Part shown: in pieces, positions 10,576-20,806 of the stretch
Position numbering within the stretch: position 1 is the first letter of the stretch
Layout: each line of letters starts with the position of its first letter
Assembly (NCBI GenBank): GCA_021397835.1
Contig: JAJFZO010000345.1
Span: forward strand, 620,001 to 684,000
Direction of reading: 5' to 3'
Length of the DNA stretch: 64,000 nt
From: Moringa oleifera
Lineage: Eukaryota > Streptophyta > Magnoliopsida > Brassicales > Moringaceae
The notes under the pieces: model-generated
The model's input: only the letters and a program-made list of their open reading frames with translations
Database searches by the model: none
What the model was told of the DNA's origin: nothing
Position numbers and translations under genes: made by a program

Positions 10576-11017
10576 TAAAATCAAATTCTATCCCTTAGGA
10601 GCTATACAGGCACCTTTTAATGCATATGGTTCAGCAAAAATTGTGAAAGAAACATAGATTTCAGCCCTCTTTCTTTTTTCTTAGCAAGCTTTTTGTAACT
10701 TTTAACAAAGGCCTCCTTTTTTCTTCCATTTTTAAAGAAAGTTGCTTTTCAACCCTTTATCTATAATCGTATAATATAAAAAATTTTATTAATCTTATCA
10801 AACTAACTTCTCATTAATGTTTTTTTCTTCATCAAGATCCAATCCAAATCGCAATGTCACTTTCTTGTTCCTGAATGGGCTTTTTCAATTTTGTATTCAA
10901 TTTTTTTTAGGTTTATGCTTGACTCTGTGTAAAGATCTACCCGATTTTAATTTGCACATATGGACAAATGAACCAAATACCATGTCTTTTTGCTATAACT
11001 TTTGTTTTTTTTTTCAT
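10576..11017 (-). other. clpP group II intron 1, 3' part
   Basis: Upstream of clpP exon 2 on the minus strand lies a group II intron domain V hairpin at 10,599-10,632 (sense strand begins GAACCATATGCA and ends TGTATAGCTC). About 385 bp of intron sequence follows, up to the junction with rrn23. A 69-codon open frame at 10,817-11,026 is chance and crosses the junction. Confidence 0.75.
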
Positions 11018-13585
11018 ATGCTCTAATGCCCTCACAAGATATGGACCGAATTGTCTCATGACATTGAGCCCAACTGCTTTAATGGACAAATAACCCAACC
11101 TTTAGAACATACTACAGCCCTAGGTGGCAAGGAGCCGACATCGAGGTGTCAAACCTTCCCATCAATGTGAGCTTTTGGGGAAGATCAGCCTGTTGTCCCT
11201 AAAACAACTTTTATCCATTAAGCGATGGCCCTTCCACTCGACGATGTCGAATCACTAAGGCCAACTTTTATCCCTGATGGGTGGGTATTGCAATCAAGCT
11301 CCCTTCTACCTTTGCACTCAAGGGCCAATCTCCGTCCGACCAGAGGAAACCTTTGAACATCTCTATTACAATTTGTGAGGCCTAGACCCCATAAAAACTG
11401 TCGATCTGAGACTGTCCTATGATCTGTAGTCCTGACACAATGTTAGAATTCTAGCTCTTCTGGAGTGGTATCTCATTGATGGTTCGGGCCCATTCGAAAG
11501 GAGGCCTTCTTCTCCTTCCACCTAAGTTGTGTAGAAAAATCCCAAAGCTAATCCGAAGGAATAGTGAAGCTTCATAAGGTCTTTCTATTTAAGTGCAGGT
11601 AGTCCACATCTTCATAGACATGTCTGTTTCACCGAGCCTCTCTCCAAGATAGTGCCTAGATTATTACACCTTTCGTGTGGGTCAAAACTTACTCGACAAG
11701 GAATTTCACTACATTAGAGTTGTTATAGTTATGACCATTGTTCACTGGGGCTTTGGTTGCCAACTCCTTTGTCATTAGGTCACCAACTTCCTTGACCTTT
11801 CGGCACTAGGCAGGCTTCAACCCCTTTACATGAACTTACAACATTATGGAGACTTGTGTTTTTGGAAAACAGTCGCTTGGGCCTAGTCATTGTGATCCCC
11901 TTTATGAGTAGGCACCCTTCTCCCAAAGTTACAGGCCTATTTTGTCAAGTTTCTTAGAGAGAGTTGTCTCTTGCTTTTAGGTATTCTTTACCTACCAGCT
12001 TGTGTCAATTTTGGGTACAGGTGCCCTTTTGTTGAAGGTCGTTTGAGCTTTTCTTAGGAGTATAGCATCGGTTACTTCAACGCCATAATGCCTAGTATTT
12101 GAACATTGGCTTGAGGCATTTTCTTATCGTGAAAAAGTAGGGACACCTTGTCTCCTTGAACCGATAGCCATCTTTCAGCTAACCTAGCCTCTTTTATCCC
12201 TCATGATCAACAAAGGGTAGTATAGGAATATTCACCACTATGGATGAACTTGTGGAGGAACCTTTGGGTTTTTGGGGCATTAGATTCTCACTAATGTTTG
12301 TGTTACTTAAGTCAACTTTCTTACTTTCGCTTCGTCCACCACTACTCACACGGGTGCTTTCCTCTAAGGTGGAAAGCTTCCCTACTAATGCATTTTTACA
12401 TCCCACAGCTTCGACAAATCACTTGGCCCTATTCACCATTGGCGCAAAAGCACTCGATGAGTGAACTATTACGCACTTTTTCAAGGGTGGTTACTTCTGG
12501 GCAGAACTCCTGGTTGTCTCTACACCCCTACCTCTTTTATTACTGAATGGTCATTTAGGGGCCTTAGCTAGTGATCCGGGTTGTTTCCCTCTTCACAATG
12601 AAGCTTATCCCTCATCCTTACACTGGTCAACCTTGACCCCTATTATTTTGAGGTCATATCTATTATTCAGAGTTTTCTTTGATCTAGTGCTGCTCTCACA
12701 GCCTTATCAAAATAGTGCTTTACCCTTAGATTTCTAGTCAACTATTGCGCCTTAATGCATTTCGGGGAGAACCAACTAGCTCTGGGTTCGAATGGCATTT
12801 CGACCCTAACCACAACTCATCTGCTTCTTTAACATCAGTAACTTCGGACCTCTACTTAGTTTCATCCAAGCTTCACCCTGGTCATGGATAAATCACTTAG
12901 TTCGAGTCCATAAGCAGTGATAATTGCCCATTGAAGACTCGCTTTCACAATAATTCTAATGGGTTCCTTTAACCAAGCCACTACCTATGAGTCGTCAGCT
13001 CATTTTTCAACAGGCACGCGGTAAGAGCTCTTGGCTCCTCCCACTGCTTAGGAGCTTATATTTTCATGTTCTATTTCACTCCTTGATAGGGTTTTTTTTC
13101 ACCTTGGGTCATGTTACTGCTTCTCTATTAGTCACCTAGGAGTATTTAGCCTTGCAAGGTGGTCGTTATTGATTCACATGGGATTTCACGTGCCCCAAGC
13201 TACTTGGGTCAGAGCGTAAGCTAATGATTCTTTCAGCTACTAGCTCTTGCTATCTAGGTTCCGTCACTCTATTGCTTTGCCTAGTAGCACAACATTTTTG
13301 TTGCTCTTACACACCCCCATTTTCACGGTTTAGGTTACTCTCATTTCTCTCACCATTACTACGGGAATCACTTTTGTTTTCTTTTCCTTTGGCTACTAAG
13401 ATGTTTCAGCTCCCCAGGTTGTCTTTTGCCTGCCCATGGATTTTGTAATAATTCAAAAGGTTTATCTATTTGAGAATCTCTAGATTTACGCTTATTTTCA
13501 ACTCCCCGAAGCATTTCGTCGCTTACAACACCCTTCCTCGTCTCTGCGTGCCTAAGTATCCACCGTAAGCCTTTCCTTATTTGAA
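11018..13585 (-). pseudogene. rrn23: rrn23, plastid 23S rRNA, 3' end missing
   Basis: About 2.57 kb matches plastid 23S rRNA in reverse orientation. The 5' end lies at about 13,585 (TTCAAATAAGGAAAGGCTTAC in sense orientation). Conserved landmarks include the region reading GAAGATCAGCCTGTTGTCCC on the + strand near 11,180 and the A-site and peptidyl-transferase region nearby. Similarity stops at about 11,018 inside GGTCCATATC...GCATTAGAGC, so roughly the last 250 nt are absent. Many transitions mark it as decayed. Open frames inside it (12.2-12.5 kb and 13.2 kb) are meaningless. Confidence 0.95.
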
Positions 13586-13742
13586 CCTTGCCCTTAACTT
13601 TAAGGCTATGCCATCTTAAAGTGCTACCAAATAGAAGGATCTTATCTTATCAATGTCGGTGAATGAGAAATCATAGATCGAACTGCCGAATCAAGAAAAT
13701 TGGGTGCTATTATATAGCTTTGCATCAACTAAGTTCATGAGT

Positions 13743-14121
13743 TAGAGATAAACGGACTTAAACTGCTAACATCCACCATAAGGTAAACCATTGCCTATCA
13801 AGCCCTCGACTGATTCTACCATGGAGGCCAACAATAGATAATAACTCCCCCTGCTCCCAAATATAGCTTACAACTTTCATCATATTATGCTCTCTAAAGA
13901 GCAACTCTTCTCAAAATTTCAAAAGATACTGAGTTGGAATCCCATCCTAATGAAGGATACTTGTGGTTTTAGAGGATCTAGCTACAAGAGAACTAGGAAC
14001 AGAAAGCTTTCCCTTTTTTTTTTTGCCCGAACTCTTTCAAAATACTAGTTTTAAGAATGAGTAATTGCACTTTTTTTACCCTTACGGTCCAACCTGAGAG
14101 CAGACAGCTAATGCATTCCAC
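13743..14121 (-). pseudogene. trnA: trnA-UGC exon 2 and 3' part of its intron
   Basis: The 35-nt second exon lies at 13,743-13,777 and has the usual GGATGTTAGCAGTTTAAGTCC core with transitions. It is followed on the minus strand by about 340 bp of the group II intron, recognisable by the GTTGGCCTCCATGGTAGAATC and GCATTAGCTGTC stretches. The rest of the intron and exon 1, with the anticodon, are lost in the deletion that joins this piece to ndhB. The 157-bp spacer to rrn23 (13,586-13,742) is normal plastid spacer. Confidence 0.9.
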
Positions 14122-14130
14122 TTATTGCCA

Positions 14131-15738
14131 CTTAAGCTTCAAGAAATAATGAATGGTCTTATCAATACACAAATGTATAACTCCTCAAGAATTGCAATTG
14201 CACTTATATTCATCACTGTAGAATTGGGTTCAAGCTTTCCCTAACCATTTCTCATTAATGGACTCTTGACGTATACTAAGGAGTGCGGTTTGTTTGATAA
14301 ATTCCTACCTCTCTATCTATTATCTATCTTTGAGATGTTTGGATTTTTCAAAACTCCATAGACATGCAGAAGAGAAATGCTATCCCATTCGGACCAAGAC
14401 GTAACTTTGACTTGTCTAGATAATAATTAAAGTAAAGCACGGTCAAGAACAATGAATCTCTTTATGATAAATAGATTCATTTTGCAAGTTCATTATTGCA
14501 GGTAGTTCCTACAAAGGATCGGACTGATGACGTATACAGTACTTGAATTCTTGATGTAAATGCTACATAGTTGGTTCTCATCCTTCAGAGACTACGGGTG
14601 TAATTAAAAACATCTGTCAACAAAAGGATTACCCTAAGATGATCATCGCATAGCTATTGAGAATGAATCAAATCAGATGGTTATATTTCTCAATCTTTCT
14701 GACTTGCTTTTAAGGAACCAAGGTTGAAAAGATTGAAAAAAAATCAACCATTCATAGCCACTGATGAAGGATTCCTCAAAAAGTTAAGAATTGGTAATCC
14801 GTTTTAGAAATCAAATGGATTCGATCTTATACATATGCGAGGAAGGTAATCAAAAAAGAAAGAAAATGAGTTCTTCTTTACTTTTATCACTTAGGAGCCA
14901 TGCGAGATGAAAGTCTTATGCATGGTTTTGAATGAGAGAAAAAAGTGAGGAATCTTCTTTTTGATTATGACCTTCTTACTCTAGTCATTGCTTTTGTTTC
15001 TATTATTTCAAAAGTAGCTGCTTCAGCTTTAGCCACTCAAATTTTTGATATCCTTTTTTATTTTTCATCAAACGAATGGCATCTTGTTCTAGAAATCCTA
15101 GCTATTCTTAGCATGATATTAAGGAATCTCATTGTTATTACTCAAAAAGCATGAAATGTATGCTTGCATATTCATCCATAGGTCAAACAGACATGTAATT
15201 ATTGGAATAATTATTAGAGACTTAAAATGGTGGATATGCGAGGATGACAACTTATACGCTGTTTTATATCTCCATGAATTTAGGAACTTATGCTTGCATT
15301 GTATCACTTGATCTATGCACCATAATTGATAACATTCAAGATTATGCAGGATTATACATAAAAGATCCTTTTTTGGCTCTTTCTTTAGCTCTATGTCTTT
15401 TATCCCTAGGAGTTCTTCCTCCACTAGCAAGTTTCTTCGAAAAATTCCATTTATTCTGGTGCAGATGGCAGACAGGTCTATATTTCTTAGTTTAAATAGG
15501 ACTCCTTACGAGTGTTCTTTCTATCTACTATTATCTAAAAATAATCAAGTTATTAATGACTAGACAAAACCAAGAAATAACTCCTCACGTGCAAAATTAT
15601 AGAAGATCCCTTTTAAGATCAAATAATTCCATCAAATTAAGTATGATTGTATGTGTGGTAGCATCTACTATACCAGGAATATCAATGAACCTAATTATTG
15701 CGATTGCTCAAGATACCTTTTTTTTAGCTTCTAGTTAG
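14131..15738 (+). pseudogene. ndhB: ndhB, NADH dehydrogenase-like subunit 2: exon 1 tail, intron, exon 2
   Basis: Exon 1 survives only from ELQEI-like sequence (14,131) to the splice site at 14,282 and contains NTQMYNS and W-T-P-D-V-Y equivalents; Glu before the splice site is now TAA. The intron (14,283-14,973) starts GTGCG, as group II introns do, and has a clear domain V hairpin at 14,895-14,928. Exon 2 (about 14,974-15,738) keeps [41 protein letters not shown] and [19 protein letters not shown]. It has stops and frameshifts, and its end is shifted into a short new tail. NdhB is a membrane subunit of the chloroplast NDH complex. Confidence 0.95.
14895..14928 (+). other. Group II intron domain V of ndhB
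   Basis: GAGCCATGCGAGATGAAAGT and its pairing half form the conserved catalytic hairpin located about 45 bp before the exon 2 splice site. Two G-to-A / C-to-T changes weaken the stem. Confidence 0.8.
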
Positions 15739-16050
15739 CTTCTAGAATCTATTTCTTAGTTCAAGATCCCTCTTACTAATAATAACCAGAATTAAAGAAT
15801 TAGTAAATCGATTTTGCCCAAAATGGGAATGGGCTAAGGTTATGAACTTATAATCTTCTAGAATTAAAGAATTAGTCAATGAACCTAATTATTGCGATTG
15901 CTCAAGATACCTTTTTTTAGCTTTTAGTTAGCTTCTAGAATCTATTTCTTAGTTCAAGATCCCTCTTACTAATACTAACTAGAATTAAAGAATTAGTAAA
16001 TCGATTTTACCCAAAATGGGAATGGGCTAAGGTTATGAACTTATAATCTA
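15684..16050. repeat. Tandem duplication of ~194 bp at the ndhB 3' end
   Basis: The sequence from the last codons of ndhB (aatgaacctaattattgc) through 15,877 is repeated from 15,878 to about 16,050 at an offset of 194 bp. The copies differ at only a few positions, several of them C/T or A/G. The duplication therefore postdates most of the decay or arose about when the plastid DNA was inserted. Confidence 0.9.
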
Positions 16051-16512
16051 TAATATGATGATTGAGTCGATTCCATGATTGTAAGTTCATTCCATGTCAG
16101 ACCAAACAAGAATAAGGTTATATACATTCTCATTATGAGATAGGGTTATTCGAGCATATCTAAATAGATACTATGTTTACATATGGATACTTACGTCGTT
16201 ACATTCCATTTAGGATTAGGAATAAGTGTAATCAGACTTGCATTTTACATATCTCTCATAATTTAAGACCCTATTCACCTCTTTAGGCCTACTGAATAAG
16301 AAATAGGTTTGATTATCCATCTTCTTGATAATTAATATATTATATATAAGACATCCTCTGAATAATTCAAGTAGGAGCAATTAGATGTCTGACTCAGGCT
16401 TATATGACATGATCGATCGATAAAAATACTCCATGACTCCACCTTTGTCATATATTCCATACATCACACTAGATAGATATCATATTCATGGAATATGATT
16501 CACTTTGAAGAT

Positions 16513-16575
16513 GCCTTGGTGGTGATATGGTAGACACACGAGACTCAAAATCTCGTGTTAGTCCTCTTTAAGGCA
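16513..16575 (+). pseudogene. trnL: trnL-CAA, plastid tRNA-Leu with internal deletion
   Basis: The 5' half is excellent: GCCTTGGTGGTGATATGGTA, then the anticodon arm CGAGACTCAAAATCTCG with anticodon CAA. The extra arm and most of the T-arm (about 18 nt) are deleted, and sequence resumes at TCCTCTTTAAGGCA, which completes the acceptor stem. It cannot fold as a normal leucine tRNA. It lies on the same strand as ndhB, as in the inverted repeat. Confidence 0.92.
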
Positions 16576-17140
16576 CAATGTTGAAATGCTCATTAAGTTG
16601 GAATAGGTTTGGTAGCGGATCATGAAATCTTGGCGATCTTCTCTTTCTCTATCTAATGAATAAAGAGTTGGCTTTGAAATCGTCTATTCTGCGCCCGCTA
16701 GTATATGCTTCAACAGTAATCATAAAAGGGTAGATTGACATAATATAAACCTCCAGTAAAATACCCCCCTACAGCTTAGCAGATAAAGTACGTTACATAG
16801 TCCATTTTAGGGATTGGCGACTTACCTATTCAGTGACTTTGGCATTGGACATTCCCAAAACAAAATTGGGGCTATTGAGTTGGGTGCAATAATAGATCCT
16901 TGGTGGCATTCCAGCCTTTCTTCTCTTTTTCAGGACCTATCCAAAAAAGAATCCAGTGCTTCTTGGTCACAAATATGTGAATAGGGTGAATCGCCCTGTG
17001 GATATCTTTGCTTTGGAATAAAACAATTAGAAAGTTGACTAAAATGTGTATTATCCATATCAGTGATCTTCCAAGTGAGAAGATCCATCGACTTAAGATG
17101 AAAAGAAAGATTTATTTATTTTATTTTATTATTTAGTTTA
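16576..17140. other. Plastid trnL-ycf15-ycf2 intergenic region, decayed
   Basis: This matches the character and expected place of the trnL-CAA to ycf2 spacer, with the ycf15 remnant on the minus strand. No open ycf15 frame remains. At 17,107-17,140 it becomes a T/A-rich run and then joins the interior of ycf2 abruptly. A 0.46-kb ndhB-trnL spacer (16,051-16,512) precedes trnL and shows nothing else. Confidence 0.6.
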
Positions 17141-18735
17141 TTTTGGTATCTTATTGAACAAAAATGGTGATATTGTTTCTCCATTGATTAAGAGTTTCAA
17201 TTTTCGAGAAGTATTATGATCATCCAATAAGAAAGATTTCAATTTTTTCAAATAAACGATTTAAAGACCCATTGATTCTAACAACTAATTGTAGAGTTAA
17301 TTGTTTAGACCTTTCAATTCATAGGTGTGGATCTCAGATCAATGAATGAGGATATTCTCAAAACTCACAACGAGAAAAGGAAGTAAGTTTGACAAAAAGA
17401 GAAGTAACTTGAACAAAAAGGAAATGAAGTGACTTAAACAAATTTTTTTATCAATAACCTCAGACCAATCAATCAAATATTGATTAATATGTAATTACTC
17501 GAACACTATTTGAAAACGACTCTTCTTCTCAGAAATGAAATGTTCTAAATGCTCTTGGAAATTCTTGCTTCATTAGACCATTTATATCTACATGCATTAG
17601 GATCCCAATTTATGGATCTCTCAATTCGAGAAAGAAAAATAAGAGGATCAAACAATTTCTTCTAACTTTTTTTTAAATTTGATAAACGTTGTTTGATCAT
17701 AAATTTCATTATAGTTCTATTATTTAAAGTATCACTTCCTATTTGATCCATTTGAATTCCATATTTGAAGTTATGATCAAATCTATTCATTAAAAAGAAT
17801 CGATTTAATTCATATCTTCCATAGGTACTATATTGGATTTGAATCAAATTTTAGATCAGTCTATATTGATTGACTGCTTCTATTATGTTATTGCTAGCCA
17901 ATATTAGTATTTTTGGTTTAGACCTTCCAAACCATTCTCGCAGGAGATCTGAACCCATTTTTTTTATCCTTTGATAAAAGGATTCATTTTCTTCATTTAA
18001 AAAAAAAAGGTAGAACCAATAAAGATTTCTTTTTTGATTCATCCCTGGAGTTGAATACATCATTCAAGAATTGTTTTTGATCTAATCTGTAGGAATCAAT
18101 AGAAAAGGCAAATCCCTTATGATACACTAGATCCAGCTTGGTTATTAATAGAGTGAATAGATCTTCCATTTCTTGAAATCTATCTTCTGATTCAAAATCA
18201 TGGTATAACGTGTATCGCCCCTATTTCAATCATGGAATATATGAAATAAATCAAAAAAATGAATTTTTATTAAAGAACAAAATGTTATTGGAACTATTCA
18301 GATCTAGTTCATCCTTTGAAACCATATCACATCCTAGATCATATGACATAAGATGAATTGAGATGGTATTTTGTAAATACATAATCATCTTGAATATATT
18401 AACTATTTCTTTGTGTTTTCATTACCTCAAAGGAGCAAAAGAAACATTTTATTCTTTCTTCAAAAATTTCTAATCCCTAATGGACCTTTCAATAGGATTC
18501 AGACTTAGATGAAGTTCTAACCATTTGTCAGAGAAAAAAGAACGAATGGGTCTTGTAGGATTCCTGAGAATTATTCTTCAATTTCTTCTAAAAGCATATG
18601 ATTATTTATCATCTTCTCATGTTCTGTGAATAGCCGAGGCATTAAGGAATATCCAGAAAGGCATTTAAGGAATGGGTCCTAAGGTCACATCAAATATTGA
18701 TCTTATAATCAAGGAACTATTGAGTTCTAAGCTAA
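17141..18735 (-). pseudogene. ycf2: ycf2, internal fragment (decayed)
   Basis: Ycf2 is a very large plastid protein of the inner-envelope Ycf2-FtsHi motor that drives protein import. Only a segment from the first half of the protein is present. In protein order (falling coordinates) it contains CLSGYS, MINNH-like, [20 protein letters not shown]-like, [74 protein letters not shown], and finally SPFLFNKIP at about 17,145. It is broken by stops and frameshifts; the two open pieces at 17,662-17,847 and 17,851-18,063 are adjacent parts of it. N- and C-terminal parts are absent. Confidence 0.93.
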
Positions 18736-20569
18736 AAAAAGTGAATGTTACTTTACCCCTTAAGTACGATTAGAATTTCATATTTTATTCTTAGAATCCC
18801 TTGGATTAAATGGATAATTGAACTTTACAATAATCCAAAAGACTAAACATTTATATCAAATTAATTGCAATAGAAGGAATTATAGATTTTAAAGAAAGAG
18901 CTTTCTATTATTATTAGGTTATAACTTAATTAAATAATCCTACCATATACAGTATAAATACTATATTATAATTTATCGCAACAAGGCAAAACAACCTAAA
19001 ATCTTTATTCTTATGCTCTATTAACATATTAATGTCTATAAAGGGAAGATCATTTTATTAACAAAATATATAATGTTTAATATTATACTTAGTTAATAAT
19101 TAACTTGACATAACTAAAAATTGGTTTAAAGGAAACTAAAAGGAAAAAACAAAGTAAATTATCCATATAAATCTAAAAAAATATTTACGGTTCAATTTTA
19201 TAAGTACATTTTCTAAGTTCAATTACAATTCTAGAATTATACCAATGTTTTCTAAAATCTTACTTCAGATGTAATTAGAATAATTCATTCATGGATGCAC
19301 TTTCATCCATAAGAAATGATCATATGTCACTAGAAATTAATATTTTTTACACATGAAATTGATCAAACTATAGAAAAGCATATAATGATACAAAAACACA
19401 AACACAAGAAATGGGCTAACTTAAAACCTAGGATGGGTATATATTACTAGAAATTTAGATCAAAGGGGCATAATTCATATAATTGAACCCTATAAGAAGC
19501 AATCTTAATTATGGTCTTATTTGATAATACAAACTTCATTCTTGGTACACTTGAGAAACTCTTTCACCCATTTCTTTATATGCATTTCATAAGCTAATAT
19601 TTTCTATGTCATTCATCCGATTTTCTATGAATATTAAGGGATGTGAGTCTTAAATCTTAAAGAGATAAGGGTTACTGATCTACGTTATTATTCTCTTAGG
19701 CAAATATAAAACTGTGGTCTAAAATTAATTATGGTTAATATAAAATTGTGATACAAAAAAGTTGGACATTTGAGCTATCGTGCATACCTCATGTCCCACA
19801 CATAGAACACAGTTGTATGAGGGCATTAACTATAAGATGGCATTGCTCATACTGTGCTTTACTGAGGTCTTGCATAACTTGTTAAATATGATTATCTTTA
19901 AAATTTACACACCGTTGTGAGTAACAACAGTTAAGTAGTAAGAATAATAAAATTTAATATAATTATGGTCACTTTATAATAATTGGACTAAACCAATTGC
20001 TATGTGAATTTATCAACAATGTAATTTCATTAGGGTAGCTTATATATGGTTGAATTAATAGTATATTAAGATCCTAATTTACATAATGGTAGATCATTAG
20101 AAATTATTATTTCAAAGTAGATTTGAAATATATTGGGCAATTAAAATGATATTAGTACTCTAACTAATTCTGAGCTCAAAAGAAAGACATGTTTAAATAT
20201 CAAAATGTTAAACCTTGTGATACCTAACCACTGGTGATATGAAAACTAACTATCAAAACAAAGTATGGAATAAGTTGACAAAATTTAAGGTTATGACCAT
20301 AAGCACAACAGTAGATTGGAGATTAAACAAACTGGATAACTTATTACTTAAACAATTTGAATAACTTATTATATGGACCTAATAAATTGAAGAATTTTAC
20401 ATTTTACAAAATTTAACTATTCTAGCCCATCTACTTAAACAAATTGGATAATGTTTATGTTATTAAGATAAGGTTTAGGGTTTAAGACTGCTAACTGCAG
20501 TTAATTTTCATTACCATGCGTGCACTTGAATTGTCTATCTCGAGGATTTAAGGAATTAAAGTGTGAATT
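18736..20569. other. No recognisable gene; nuclear AT-rich DNA
   Basis: Plastid similarity fades near 18,735. The stretch to 20.57 kb is AT-rich with no coding signal, tRNA or clear repeat that I can name. Confidence 0.5.
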
Positions 20570-20806
20570 GATGTCTAAGTGATAATATGTCATCACTTAA
20601 TTCCAAGGTTAAATGATTTACTTGATCAATTATATGGTGTATCCATTTTGTCTAAAGTTGATTTGAGAAGTGGTTACCATCAAATTACAATAAGGCTTAT
20701 AGATGAATGAAAGATACCATTTAAAACTTGGGATGGTTTATATGAATATTTAGTAATGCCAGTTGGGTTAGGTAATGCACCAAGTACTTTTATGTGATTT
20801 ATGCAG
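20570..20806 (+). pseudogene. Ty3/gypsy reverse transcriptase fragment
   Basis: One frame from about 20,600 reads [11 protein letters not shown], then [12 protein letters not shown], then IPFKTWDGLYEYLVMPVGL and NAPSTFM. This is the finger-palm part of a Ty3/gypsy reverse transcriptase just before the catalytic YxDD box. Two stops (after IDE and after STFM) interrupt it, and the YxDD region is missing. It lies on the opposite strand to the larger gypsy relic at 25-31 kb and is best seen as a separate old element. Confidence 0.85.

Larger units (their letters stand above)
1..18735. other. Nuclear insertion of plastid DNA (NUPT), composite
   Basis: Chloroplast genes appear in true plastome order and strand, but nearly all are broken by stops, frameshifts or deletions. 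The stretch is followed directly by nuclear retrotransposon debris. Block 1 (1-11,017) is the ycf4/cemA to clpP part of the large single-copy region. Block 2 (11,018-18,735) is the inverted-repeat stretch rrn23 to ycf2 with two large internal deletions. Many differences from usual plastid genes are C-to-T or G-to-A, as expected for decaying methylated nuclear DNA. The right end is placed by loss of ycf2 similarity and is uncertain by about 50 bp. The left end lies outside the window. Confidence 0.95.

Noticed and set aside
12194..13448. Open frames of 70-82 codons on both strands
   Set aside because: They overlap the 23S rRNA copy and reflect its GC-richer sequence, not coding.
15119..15430. 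103-codon minus-strand open frame
   Set aside because: It is the antisense of ndhB exon 2.
1..18735. The window as a plastome of a parasitic plant with degraded photosynthesis genes
   Set aside because: The deletions, the clpP-rrn23 junction and the direct continuation into gypsy, LINE and CACTA relics show a nuclear location.
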